From positions 1 to 14,545 of the forward strand of contig JAXIUW010060007.1 of assembly GCA_035591015.1 (NCBI GenBank): 14,545 bases of DNA. Reading direction: 5' to 3'. Origin of the DNA: Cephalothrix simula. Lineage: Eukaryota; Nemertea; Palaeonemertea; Archinemertea; Cephalotrichidae. Numbering within the stretch: position 1 is the first letter of the stretch; each line of letters starts with the position of its first letter. The notes beneath the pieces are model-generated. The model worked only from the letters and a program-made list of their open reading frames with translations, searched no databases and was not told the origin of the DNA. This document shows, one piece after another, positions 1-8,898 of the stretch. The position numbers were made by a program, and so were the translations under genes.

Positions 1-310
1 GTAAAATTTGTCTGACATCAGGTAATTTGGGTGGTATAAAAAACTTGTTATAGAATTTATCTGACGTCAGATAAATTTGGTGATATAAAGAAATTAATGA
101 GTGGTAAAATAAAATTTTGGAAAAAATGTCGCGAAAGTCAAAAACTTTTGGGTGGGCCGGTGTCATTTTATTTTATCTTACGTCAGGTAAATTGGGTGGT
201 CTCCTAGATAACCCCACCAAATGTCAGGTAATTTGGGTGGTAGGTGTCAAAACATAATTTTCAAGAAAATTACACTAGGTGTCTGAGTTTTACTGACAAC
301 CCCTCCCCCT
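1..310 (+). repeat. Dispersed repeat family A, copy 1 (truncated by window edge)
   Basis: This stretch holds several degenerate copies of a unit resembling TGTCAGRTAAWTTGGGTGGT, at about 12-35, 61-82, 182-202 and 222-241. Its right part, 222-310, aligns with the reverse complement of 8206-8300: both read CCAAATGTCAG, then TAATTTGGGTGGT, then a GTGTCTGAG/GTGCCTTGAG block, then CTGACAACCC. The shared order of blocks shows two inverted copies of one interspersed repeat rather than chance. No coding potential is visible. The family is unknown to me; a non-autonomous transposon with internal tandem units is the likeliest explanation (inference). Confidence 0.7.
54..77. repeat. Perfect 24-bp palindrome with CRE core
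   Basis: The bases are perfectly self-complementary around the core CTGACGTCAG (61-70), flanked by AATTTAT and ATAAATT. The core contains TGACGTCA, the full CREB/ATF binding palindrome. A shorter 18-bp form of the same palindrome occurs at 8899-8916, beside the second copy of this repeat. It is probably a feature of the repeat family; any regulatory role is inference. Confidence 0.75.
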
Positions 311-493
311 TGCACAGTTTGTCCTAAATCTGTGCCGACCCTTTGAGCAATGTCAAAGCTCTGATTTCGGAGATTAGCAGTCAAAGAAAGTGAGACGAAA
401 TGATGCATGGTTGTGCATTGTAACTTTTCTTTCATTTTTGAAAAAACTCCGATAATAGCAGATAATAATAGCACTAGGCTATTCTACTAAGAC

Positions 494-520
494 CAGGGGG
501 AGCATTGGATGCTCCCCCTG
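494..520. repeat. Perfect 12-bp stem, 3-nt loop hairpin
   Basis: The arms CAGGGGGAGCAT (494-505) and ATGCTCCCCCTG (509-520) are perfectly complementary around the loop TGG. The GC-rich stem stands out in AT-rich surroundings. A weaker inverted repeat follows at 530-562 (ATGCCCG with CGGGCAT, enclosing CTCCGAG/CTCGAG). It may be a transposon end or a transcribed hairpin; nothing in the sequence decides between them. Confidence 0.75.
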
Positions 521-570
521 CTAAGACTCATGCCCGATTGGCTCCGAGCAGCTCGAGCGGGCATATAGTG

Positions 571-1195
571 AAGACATTCACGGAATAAATTTTTCCTCGT
601 TTTGAGCAATTTATTCCCGTCTTTCAGCACCCCTGCACCGCTAAAAAATTTTTGGAAAATTTTCAGTCTTTCTTGAAAAGGGCTATTATGGTTATTATGC
701 TAAAAGGTACATGTGGGTACATATATCAATGATGTAGAATAAACAAAGTACTCTTTAGGGGAAAAAAAACTGAAATTTGAAAGGAAAAAATCGTGGTCTA
801 AAAGCTCCAGAAAATTGCAGGAACTGACTGGTCACCCTACGTGACGTAACTGGCGCATTATTAAAATATCTGGAAAAATTACAAAAAATCCCTTTCTAAT
901 AATACCAAAATATCGAAAATCAGAATGGGATAAAATTGACCGATATAATGGACAGTTCATGAGTTTCAAGTTCAAAGCTTGAGGGATCACGTGGATATTA
1001 TATATCATAACAAAAAAAATTTCAGAATTATCCATGACAGATGGCACAAATTTTATAGCCATATGATCTAACACATTGCTTGACCTGATGGCGCCCAATA
1101 TGGCTGCAGCTAAGACACCTGTTTAACACTGTTAAAGATTGTTGTATCAGGTGGTATCTTTGAGGACCAAAGTGCAGAAGTAAATAACTGTTAAT
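571..1195. other. Non-coding intergenic DNA without recognised features
   Basis: The stretch is AT-rich, with short homopolymer runs and no ORF having convincing codon bias or domain content. Short ORFs here give low-complexity, cysteine- and isoleucine-rich translations with no family resemblance. A small palindrome, ATTGCAC-G-GTGCAAT, follows at 1196-1210. I see no RNA gene. Confidence 0.5.
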
Positions 1196-1300
1196 ATTGC
1201 ACGGTGCAATGTTTAGGTCTCTTACATATATCATCCATTACATAAATATTTTATATCTAATTTTAAGGTTTTTCCGCACTACGGATTTCGGATTAGCTCA

Positions 1301-1435
1301 CAGTGTGAAACGGATACCTGTATCCGACAGGCCCCCTGTCCAGGCTGTATACTTGTACAGTCTAGACGAAAGAAGCTCAGGGATAATGTCCCCTCAAGGG
1401 ATGAAAGTCCTACTGCTGTGCATAATATGGTTCAC
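1301..1435 (+). repeat. Dispersed repeat core B, copy 1
   Basis: The ordered blocks are GTGTGAAACGGAT, CCTGTCC (1335), GACGAAAGAAG (1365-1375), ATGTCCCCTC, GGGAT and GTCCTACTG. The same blocks recur in the same order at 1483-1565 (plus strand) and, in reverse complement, at 8942-9040 and 13064-13181. The best partner is the intronic copy, matching from GACGAAAGAAGC through GTCCTAC to an ATATG block. No protein is supported. This is an interspersed repeat with a partly tandem core. Confidence 0.7.
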
Positions 1436-1482
1436 GGACAGAAATTCCTATGGACAATGTTCTGCCTCTCGCAGGAGGTTAG

Positions 1483-1565
1483 CCTGTCCAGACTGTATAT
1501 ATTTTGCATCGTGTTGACGAAAGAAGGCCAGCGGATGAATGTCCTTCCACAGTGTATGGCATGTT
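1483..1565 (+). repeat. Dispersed repeat core B, copy 2 (tandem)
   Basis: It begins with CCTGTCCAGACTGTATA, nearly identical to 1335-1351, and continues with GACGAAAGAAG and AATGTCCTTCCACAG. The offset from copy 1 is 148 bp, so the two form a short tandem array. Its GGATGAATGTCCTTCCAC end matches the 13064-13181 copy better than copy 1 does, which suggests alternating subtypes of the core (inference). Confidence 0.7.
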
Positions 1566-1581
1566 ATACAAATAGGACAAA

Positions 1582-1607
1582 GGTCTCTACAGCGGAATGT
1601 AGAGACC
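1582..1607. repeat. Perfect 10-bp stem hairpin
   Basis: GGTCTCTACA (1582-1591) and TGTAGAGACC (1598-1607) are perfectly complementary around the hexaloop GCGGAA. It lies just beyond the tandem B cores and may mark the end of that element. Confidence 0.7.
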
Positions 1608-1624
1608 GTGCAGACATAATGGAA

Positions 1625-1671
1625 GGTATCTGTTTTAAAAAGACAAAAATCGACAGACCAAGACAGATACC
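1625..1671. repeat. 12-bp inverted repeat with one G-T pair
   Basis: GGTATCTGTTTT (1625-1636) pairs with AAGACAGATACC (1660-1671) with one wobble, enclosing 23 bases. It is the second of three consecutive inverted repeats between 1580 and 1830, the third being GCTAATTGC (1796-1804) with GCAATTAGC (1821-1829). The series is typical of transposon-derived foldback DNA. Confidence 0.6.
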
Positions 1672-1795
1672 GAAAGACAATGATTGCTTCCGATGCTTAA
1701 CAATCCAAAACACATAATTACTATGTAAGGTATGATTTGCAGACATAATATTGGTCAAGAATTGGCCAATTAGCCACCTCAAAACGTACGCACGA

Positions 1796-1829
1796 GCTAA
1801 TTGCTCGATTGTTATATCGTGCAATTAGC
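1796..1829. repeat. 9-bp inverted repeat
   Basis: GCTAATTGC and GCAATTAGC are perfect complements separated by 16 bases. It is a short signal that matters mainly as part of the hairpin series starting at 1582. Confidence 0.5.
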
Positions 1830-1839
1830 AACTGCAGGA

Positions 1840-2730
1840 GAAAAAGTCGTGTGCCTGCTTCATTTGATGGGGTCTGTTTGTCAGATAACGGGTTTTCAAT
1901 TATAGATAACTTTATTACCGATAGAATAGCGAGTTATTAAATAGCCCCTGGTGTTGCCTACAGGTATGGCATCATCTAATGTCCTTTAGAATTGTTAACT
2001 AAGGTGGTCAGCATCTTTGGACCAGAATTTAAAACCTTGATGGTGCTTAGAGCCCGTTGTCGCGTGCTACTTCATTTTTTAGCCTCAGGCGACATCTTTT
2101 GTCATTAATCTTCATTTGGCAAAGTTTTATTATTATTTGAACAATAAAGACACGTGCGAGCGGACATGAAGCGACTTTTCCCAAGCAAAAACAGGTCAAA
2201 GAATAGAAGAATAAATTTGGCCAATAAGCGAAGAAGTTTTTTATACTAAAACAACAGGTCACCGAATATTGAGCACAAAAAATTATTGTCTTTTCATAAG
2301 TCCGCCCGGGGGTCAGATGATGGTCAAGTCCAAGACGTTTCCGAAAAGAAATGGTCATAATGAAAAAATGCTTAAAGCCCATGAGGGTCTTTTATTCTGA
2401 AGAGGAATAAAAATAATTTTCGTGAATGATGGCTGAAATTACTTTTGTTTAAATTGTTTATTGGTCCAGATTTTGGTCATCATCAATGTCTGGGCATCTG
2501 GACACGCAAATTAACCCTGCGGGTGACTGAGTTATCAAGGAGGGGTATTTTTTATGATTATTTAAAAATCAGCTGCTCAAAGATGCCCTACTGCCCTTGC
2601 GAAATAGTTTTTGGGTTATAGCAGTTGAGTTTTTAGGATATTGAGAAGGACGGAAAATGTTTAGAGGTGAGCTGATCTCATCAAACATTTCAAGGGGGTA
2701 TACTTTGAGTCTGATGAATTAAAGGCGGAC
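1840..2730. other. Intergenic DNA, no gene recognised
   Basis: The sequence is AT-rich with scattered stop codons in every frame. The longest minus-strand ORF (2047-2382, 111 codons) is cysteine- and phenylalanine-rich, resembles no family I know, and has no recognisable domain. I treat the stretch as non-coding, probably containing eroded repeats. Confidence 0.5.
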
Positions 2731-2760
2731 AGACAACATCAAGCCTCTTGGCCAAGGATG
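2731..2760 (+). repeat. Repeat family C fragment
   Basis: These 30 bases match 10739-10768 at 28 of 30 positions (AGACAACATCAA, CCTCTTG, CCAAGGATG). The distant copy forms the right arm of a foldback, while here no left arm is visible nearby. It is best read as a fragment of the same mobile repeat. Confidence 0.7.
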
Positions 2761-3320
2761 TTGTGGTACAAAAATCGATTAGTAGCCCATTTTTGGCAAA
2801 AAAGTCTTAATTCCGTTTAAAGTCATTTCGGCGAAAGAAGCACCTTGACAAAGCCCAAGAAAGGGCGAAAGCTTGTGCAATAGTGTTAGTGGAAATTAAA
2901 CTTTATACATGTATGTAAAATTGCAAGTACTTAATTGTGCATGCACCTCATAAAGATTCAGAATTTCATCGATCTGTCTACATTTCAATGGGCACTTTGG
3001 TGCTAAAATAAACTATGACGTGTTGAATGTTGGGGAATCTTTTTATAGCATTTAGAACATCATATCAAAATATTTCTTTCCAACATACAACCTCTGTACC
3101 TTAATTTTTGATTTTTTGTAGCAAAACCCCTCATGAACGTCCAAAGAAACCTAATCAATATTAATGATACAAATATTTTTCGTATGAAATAATAAGTACG
3201 TGTATTTTTATAACTTTATGGTAGATTGAGTGTTTATTAACTATCAGGTGTCAAGAGTTAATCTGTAATAGTATTTTTTCCCTTTGAGCAATTTTTACAT
3301 ATGATTTTTGGGGTTTCAAA

Positions 3321-3450
3321 GGTGACCATGCCAATGTTCCATGATTTCATTTTCCCTGACTTTTTCCTGATTTCATGGATTCTCTGTAACTCTTCAGAAA
3401 TTCCCTGACCTCTTTCAGAGAACGCGACTAGTCAAGAACAAAATCAAATA
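3321..3450 (+). mobile_element. Truncated copy of CAGGG-ended MITE (left half)
   Basis: It aligns to the left halves of the full copies at 12037-12334 and 14121-14397: a GGTGACCA start, then ATTTCATTTTCCCTGA, then AATTCCCTGACCTCTTTCAG, then AACGCG. The similarity fades after about 3440 and no right terminus with CCACCCT is present, so this is a 5' fragment or a decayed copy. There is no coding capacity. Confidence 0.75.
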
Positions 3451-5950
3451 TTTAAATCTAGGTCAAAAATACGTTAACAGGTGGTTGGTTGCTGATGTTC
3501 GTTGGGGTCATGCTATCTATATCTACTGATGAGGAAAATTTCTTATTAGATATTAATGGCATTACAGAATACATAATTTATTGTTAGGTAATTCACAAGT
3601 TAGTGGAACGTGTTCCAAAATGAAGCACTATGTTTTGTTAATGGGATTAATGAATTAAAATGCATGACATGCTTCCAAAATAAACAATGCCTCTAGGATG
3701 TGACTTCATCTTCCTAAGCTTCCCGTGTAAACAAATATGTTTCTATGGGATATAATGGAGTCATAGGTATCATTTCGTGCATTTTGTGTAAGATAATTAC
3801 CCCCATCTTGTTAGCTACAATAACTTTATAATTTAAAAACATATTCAGTTACCCCGAGTTACCTGTGAAAAAGTGTCAGGTTCATTGATCTCCGCACGGC
3901 TTTCGATTGCGTTAGCAAGATAATTGAAATAACGGACACAGACTCTAAATTCAAAATGAGGGCATTAAACAATAGGCTTATAATTAGTATTTCTTAAGTA
4001 TAAGTATGTAATTAAGAATGCACCAACAGGGATACAGCTGTTAATATTTTTGCTTGGTGTAGAAACGGGATCTTAACTCCATGGGTTTTTTTGCTAAATG
4101 AAATATAATGGCGGTGCTGCTGGACATTACAGACTAAAATGAAATACAATGTATATTATTGATTCAACCCTGTCGAATATAATTGGGGCAAAATAATTAA
4201 TGGATCAAAATGATCAAGGAGATGTAAAGATGTAAAGTTCGTCTAACAAATTATAACGGTATAAATTGTAATATTGACAAATGTTTCACATCTAAACATT
4301 ATTTAAAAAACTGATTAAAAATGGACCTGAAAAAACCGTAATTTATGGCAATGTTTCGCGGCCTCATTTCCAATATGGACAAAGACGAGGAAGATTATAA
4401 ACTAAAAGGCCTAATGGCGGAAAAGCAGTAGAAAGCTTATTGTTTCAAAATATGAATCGGAAATCAGTTGCATTAGAAAAAATTCTAAAAAGTGCAGAAA
4501 TTTATTACATACATTAGAAATTCTATTTTATAACATCGAATTGAATTTGTTTTGAAAAGTTTCATTGATTAATCCGGAAATGAGCCCTGGCCGACTTATT
4601 AAACTGTAAAACTATAAATAAGCCTGCATGAAATTTTATCTTCATCTATCAACGCTAATTACATGTCGCATGCAGGCATCATGCTTTTTTTTAAATACCA
4701 CACTGACACCCTTAAAAACAAGCCGAGAAAAGTATAGGTAGGCGCGTGCTGTCTTTGTATTAAGAGGTTTTGAATAATTGATGAGTGGTATTGATGAAAA
4801 AAAATTGAAAAACAAATTGTTGCAACGCGCGATTTAAGAAATACTGACGTAACAAAAACGTTAAGTTATTGATTTTTTAGTACCCTTATTTTTTCATGGC
4901 CTGCTGGGTAATTAATATTTACACGTAAGGTAATGTAAGTGAAACAATAAAGGAAGCAAATAAACCAATTTCATAAGCATCTGATAAATATTGGAATTCA
5001 TTTTTCTATCTTACAAAATTAAGATTTAATTTTTTTTTAAAGTAAAGCCATCGTTTAGAACTCTCATTTTTTAAGAATGCCCTAAAGACCTGCACCTGCG
5101 CCAAACAATTTCAAGTGGCCAATTTTTATACATAAAATTCGGATTAATCAAACGGTATGATTTAAAAGTTGAAGTAATCGCGAAAAATCTAATTCGGGAT
5201 ATCCTTAATATGCATCTGGTATCCTTTTAATGTCCACTTTTTTTACTGTTTTTATCTATATTCAAGCTGTACCCACTCAATTTTTTAAAACAATTTTTGA
5301 TGGTAAAAGATACTAATCTGTAACACAAAACGTTACAGAAGCAGGTTTATGATGTCACTCAAGTGATTGATTAGTGCAACCTGAAATGTTAGCTAATCGG
5401 AAAAAGCAATTAAAAGGTTTTTGAAATTTATACTCTAAAAAACCGTCAGAAACTAAAAAATTGATGTTCTCCAAATACATGTAAATAAAGATCAAACAAA
5501 GTGTAATCTATAAAAAGAAACAAAATTGAGTCGGTCCAAAAATTGAACCTTGGGGAACCCCATCTAGCAACGCGTTCAGTAATATTATCAAATATCGTGT
5601 TTTGTATCAGCATCGGGGTTGCTGGGGTACTTGTTTCAGTTGCCAAGAGAACATAAGGGATACCAGAGATGAGTTTGACCTATTCGGCGTCTTGAAAAAC
5701 CTAATAAAATGAAACAGAATCAAATTATGAAATGTTAACACCGTGTTAAACATCAATGGTATCCTTACAATGAAATTTTAATTAATTTCTACCAGCATAT
5801 TTATTTAAATTATGATATAATTGTAGCAAAATCGGAAGTCTCTACCGTAAAGAATAACACAGGTTATTGAACTCTTTGAAACCTATAGAAATGATCAATA
5901 TTGTCGTTGCAGTTCACACCAAGATCGTAACTGATATTTGATTGTGAAAA
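3451..5950. other. Long AT-rich intergenic stretch
   Basis: No ORF longer than about 70 codons, no RNA gene and no strong repeat is visible in this 2.5 kb. Minor items are TAAAG-CCATCGTTT at 5044, which recurs at 5954, and E-box-like CACCTG at 5093. It lies upstream of the NeuroD gene and could hold enhancers, but nothing in the sequence alone shows this. Confidence 0.5.
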
Positions 5951-5957
5951 GTAAAGT

Positions 5958-5995
5958 CCATCGTTTCCCATGTAAATAACGATGGTCCTGCAAAT
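5958..5995. repeat. 8-bp inverted repeat
   Basis: CCATCGTT (5958-5965) and AACGATGG (5988-5995) are perfect complements with a 22-base loop. The left arm recurs as AGTCCATCGT at 6007, giving three related occurrences in 60 bases. The meaning is unknown. Confidence 0.5.
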
Positions 5996-6077
5996 GAGTG
6001 ACCACAGTCCATCGTGCTAATCTGTTATGCTGCATTAAAAAGATCAAGAGTAGACAATAGGGATGGACAACAGAGTC

Positions 6078-6093
6078 GCGTGCGCGCGCACGC
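6078..6093. repeat. GC-rich 16-bp perfect palindrome
   Basis: GCGTGCGCGCGCACGC is fully self-complementary and purely alternating purine-pyrimidine over its centre, which favours cruciform or Z-DNA formation. It is exceptional in this AT-rich flank. The inner GCGCGCGCAC also resembles an NRF1 half-site. Confidence 0.6.
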
Positions 6094-6099
6094 TTTTCG

Positions 6100-7140
6100 T
6101 GGTCTTTGAATTAAAGAGCACTGCCCTCCTATGGTTATGACACGAATCGGTAAAAACATAAGAAGGGGGGTAATGCAGTCAATAATAGAGACAAAATTTA
6201 ATATTTAATGTGATGAAGCATAACAATAGAATTGAAAGATGAATAGAGATGGGAATCGTAAAATAACGATGATATAAATAATTGGTTACCTGATTTTGCA
6301 TCCGTGCTACAGGTTATTTCGATCCAGACACTGATCTGTCACTGATCCGGATTAGCTAACAAAAAATTTTACCAGGAAGGATTATTAGGAATTATAACCA
6401 GGGGGTAAGAATTTTTAGAACTTAATTAGGAATTATTTGAAATTTAAACTCAAATGTCGTTAATTACCGGCGCTTGGAAAGTCCAATCGTTCTTTCTACA
6501 ACATTACATGAACTTAATCTTTGAACATGCAATGTTCTGTAAATGTATCGTTCCTTCTTATTCAAAATATATTATTCCAAATATCCATACCAAAGAATCA
6601 TTGTTCGGCATATAAAAGTTGAACTATTTTTGTAAAACCACGTTTCTATAATGCCTATAATTAAAGTTATACAATATTTCTAAAACGTATGCATCTATAT
6701 CTGTTACATACCAGTCTGATATAATGCACGGTTTTGATATACTGCATTGAAATTGAAAGAAAAATCATTCAACCATGGTATAACTTCATTGCATAGTGCA
6801 AACTGCTTTTGCTTTGAATGTTATGCAAGTACTTTCATTAAGATGGGGTCTAATCAATATTGCTTGAAAACAGAACCTATCATCGATATAAGTATTTTAT
6901 TAAACTAAATCCCCAAATTCAATGATGTCATATGCTTGTGGAGCAATCTGATTTCTGAACAAACTATAGAGGGCTTTGCAAAATTAGGTAGGACAGAAGA
7001 AGCCGGTGGCTAGCGTCTCCAGAAATAATATGTATAAACTTAGTGTCATAAGGATACATAAATCTATTGAAGATAAAAAGGTATATAATATTTTTGAGGT
7101 GCGCAAAAACTCTAAAAAAGGGCACATCGGTAACTTTAGA
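6100..7140. other. Upstream flank of the NeuroD gene, nothing specific
   Basis: This is AT-rich sequence without recognisable genes or repeats. If the 5' UTR intron proposed for the NeuroD gene exists, a non-coding first exon or part of the intron could lie here, but I cannot identify a convincing donor site. Confidence 0.4.
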
Positions 7141-7143
7141 TAA

Positions 7144-7155
7144 TGCGCATGCGCA
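7144..7155. promoter_or_regulatory. NRF1-type palindrome
   Basis: TGCGCATGCGCA is a perfect match to the known NRF1 consensus YGCGCAYGCGCR, a motif concentrated at animal CpG-type promoters. It sits about 620 bp before the NeuroD ATG, in a locally CG-richer stretch (ACGCGCCTCCACGCGC follows at 7244). A CAGATG E-box, the type preferred by proneural bHLH factors, lies at 7190-7195. Promoter function is inference. Confidence 0.45.
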
Positions 7156-7634
7156 ATGACGGGAATTCAAAAGCGCAAGTACTAATCATGCAGATGTTAT
7201 ATGACATCTTTGATTGATTATGCTTCGAATTATTTTGAAATCACGCGCCTCCACGCGCATCATTAGTGCACTTATTTCACCGAGCACTGTGCTTGAGATA
7301 TCCACTTACAGCCCCCTCATTGCTCGGGGGGGATCGTTCATTAAAGACAAGGGGTGGGTTTTTGCCCAGGGGTTTTCGGCAAGGAGATCCAATATGCTAT
7401 TCAAAATTTGCAGCTGCAGCATTTTGATATATGTATATTAAAGTTAAAAGATGCTCAATTAATATTCTGTATTTAGTATGAATATATTCTTAAGATACTG
7501 AATGGAATCCTAAACAAAAGAATCCACTTTTTCAAACATTTTAAGAACTTCATAAAGTATGAAAGTCAGGAACTGTGTTTTTAAACCATTGTTAATTCTT
7601 AATTTAGCAAAAAAATGACTGAAAATAGCTATTA

Positions 7635-7642
7635 TTTATAAA
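7635..7642 (+). promoter_or_regulatory. Candidate TATA box
   Basis: TTTATAAA lies 132 bases before the preferred ATG (7767) and 75 before the upstream in-frame ATG (7710). If used, transcription would begin near 7665 with no 5' intron. That model competes with the splice-acceptor model at 7745-7762. TATA-like strings are frequent in DNA this AT-rich, so the evidence is weak. Confidence 0.25.
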
Positions 7643-7744
7643 TCGCAGAATTTGAGAAAAGAATTGGTTTTTGGGAAACCCCTATTCAAATTTAATTGAG
7701 ATTTTTAAGATGAAAGCGCCAAAACTAGTGTATATTTATAAGGA

Positions 7745-7762
7745 GTTTCTGTCTCTTTTTAG
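7745..7762 (+). promoter_or_regulatory. Candidate 3' splice site of a 5' UTR intron
   Basis: A pyrimidine-rich tract, TTTCTGTCTCTTTTTAG, ends five bases before the ATG at 7767. It is a better 3' splice site than the validated-looking one at 9107. Vertebrate NEUROD1 is known to carry a non-coding first exon spliced just before the coding exon, so the same design is plausible here. It would also remove the hydrophobic in-frame extension starting at 7710, which does not resemble NeuroD N-termini. Confidence 0.5.
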
Positions 7763-7766
7763 CAAA

Positions 7767-7881
7767 ATGCCAATAAGAGCTATGTCGGAGACTTCATCAG
7801 AGCACAGCACCATGGATGATGGATATGATACACCTTCATATACAGCAGAAGATACGGATGATGCAACTGCAACCGAAGAAG
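7767..7881 (+). CDS. NeuroD-family bHLH protein, N-terminal coding exon
   Basis: This exon encodes residues 1-38 plus the first base of codon 39. The translation starts MPIRAMSETSSEHSTMDD and is rich in Asp, Glu, Ser and Thr, fitting the acidic N-terminal region known from NeuroD proteins. The start at 7767 has A at -3 and lies directly after a strong splice acceptor; other in-frame ATGs are at 7710 (19 more residues) and 7782. The exon ends in AAG before GTCAGT, a good 5' splice site, and leaves phase 1. Joining its last G to AT at 9108 makes an Asp codon and continues in frame into the bHLH exon. The choice of start is uncertain; the exon and its donor are well supported. Confidence 0.75.
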
Positions 7882-8197
7882 GTCAGTGATTTTCTGATAC
7901 AGCTGTTTTTATTACATGTTTACTTACAAAAAAGAATCATCTCACGGGTGTTGTTATTTATATCTGTAAAGATAAAACAAAAAAGTGTTTAGCGAGAAAG
8001 CTAATATCACATGAAAATATTTGACCAACACTCAACATGTGACCTTCAATTTTCGATTTTTTGCAAGCATTCCGTGTGACTTTAAACAGTAGAAAATAAT
8101 ACCTTTAATTATCAAGAATTATTTCTTGACAGCGAATTTTTCCAAAAGAATTAAGCTATTGTTTTTCGCACGCTTTAATCTTGGGTATACTTTTAGC

Positions 8198-8208
8198 GGG
8201 GGGGGGGG
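8198..8208 (+). repeat. Run of 11 G
   Basis: This is a homopolymer of 11 guanines at the edge of repeat A copy 2. Copy 1 has C-rich sequence (CCCCTCCCCCT) at the equivalent place, so the run probably grew from a G-rich end of the element. It is a likely site of length polymorphism or sequencing error. Confidence 0.6.
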
Positions 8209-8530
8209 TGGTTGAGGGTTGTCAGTCAAACTCAAGGCACCGGGCGTAATTTATGTTGAAATCTGGGTCTTGACATCCACCACCCAAATTATCTGACATT
8301 TGGTTTGGTGAAATCTGACACCGGCGGACCATGAGACCTCCCCCATTTAGATAAATTTATCTGACAAAAACGTTAATTTATCTTACACGTAAACCTGCTA
8401 TATACCACCCAAATAGTCTGACATAAACTTATTTCAACTTCACCACTTTTAAAGACTACCCAATTTATCTGCTGGCCATTGATACCACCCAGCACCACCC
8501 GATTTCGATCAAGTATATAACATAAACTGA
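8206..8530 (-). repeat. Dispersed repeat family A, copy 2
   Basis: Read on the minus strand, this matches copy 1 at 1-310. It has several TGTCAGATAAATT/GGGTGGT units, a shared GCCGGTGTCA block (8311-8323 against 154-166), and the shared CTGACAACCC end (8218-8225 side). It lies antisense inside the NeuroD intron. A run of 11 G (8198-8208) marks its outer edge. It has no coding capacity. Confidence 0.7.
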
Positions 8531-8715
8531 TGTCCGATAAAATGAAATGAAATGTCATCGACTTTCGCTATTTTCTATATACCGCTATAGAGTCCGGGTT
8601 TTTATCCCAGAGGGAAAGGGGGCACTGCAAGCCCATATGAAGTGCACTGAGCTCTTCGGGCGCTTTCGCAGTCCCGAGCCCGCTGACCGAGCCACCCAGC
8701 TTTTGCATCTCGCGA

Positions 8716-8820
8716 TCTGCCGATGGCAAGACTCGAACTCACGCAAGCAATGGACGAAGGATTTTATGACGTCATGACCTACGTCTAGTTCACCGCCTTT
8801 AACCACTCTGCCATGCAGAC
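8716..8820 (-). repeat. Degenerate tRNA-Ser-like sequence (tRNA pseudogene or SINE head)
   Basis: On the minus strand it starts GTCTGCATGGCAGAGTGG. It has an A-box match TGGCAGAGTGG (8803-8813) and a B-box match GAGTTCGAGTC (8730-8740), and a CTAGA string where tRNA-Ser(AGA) has its anticodon loop. The A-to-B distance of about 60 bases allows for a long variable arm, as in serine or leucine tRNAs. The anticodon stem does not pair cleanly and the acceptor stem is only partial (TCTGC with GCAGA), so I do not call a functional tRNA. A pol III-derived SINE or pseudogene is more likely. It contains TGACGTCA at 8767-8774. Confidence 0.55.
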
Positions 8821-8898
8821 AGACGTAATATCCGTAATTTTAGGACACCAGCCAATTTCACTGACCTCTTAGAGAAAAAATTCTCGACACCACTCAAA

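Noticed and set aside
1197-1824. Overlapping ORFs of 86-106 codons on both strands
   Set aside because: They fall across the tandem B repeat cores and hairpins, and the plus- and minus-strand readings conflict. The sequence is better explained as repeat.
2047-2382. 111-codon minus-strand ORF
   Set aside because: Its translation is Cys/Phe-rich, without domain, signal of codon bias or gene context. It is consistent with chance in AT-rich DNA.
7671-7766. N-terminal extension of NeuroD upstream of 7767
   Set aside because: The frame is open but starts at a non-ATG codon or at ATG 7710. The peptide is hydrophobic and unlike NeuroD N-termini, and a strong splice acceptor lies at its end.
8547-8806. 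Two opposing 73-76 codon ORFs in the intron
   Set aside because: They lie over the tRNA-like sequence and adjoining GC-richer repeat. The open frames are a by-product of that composition.
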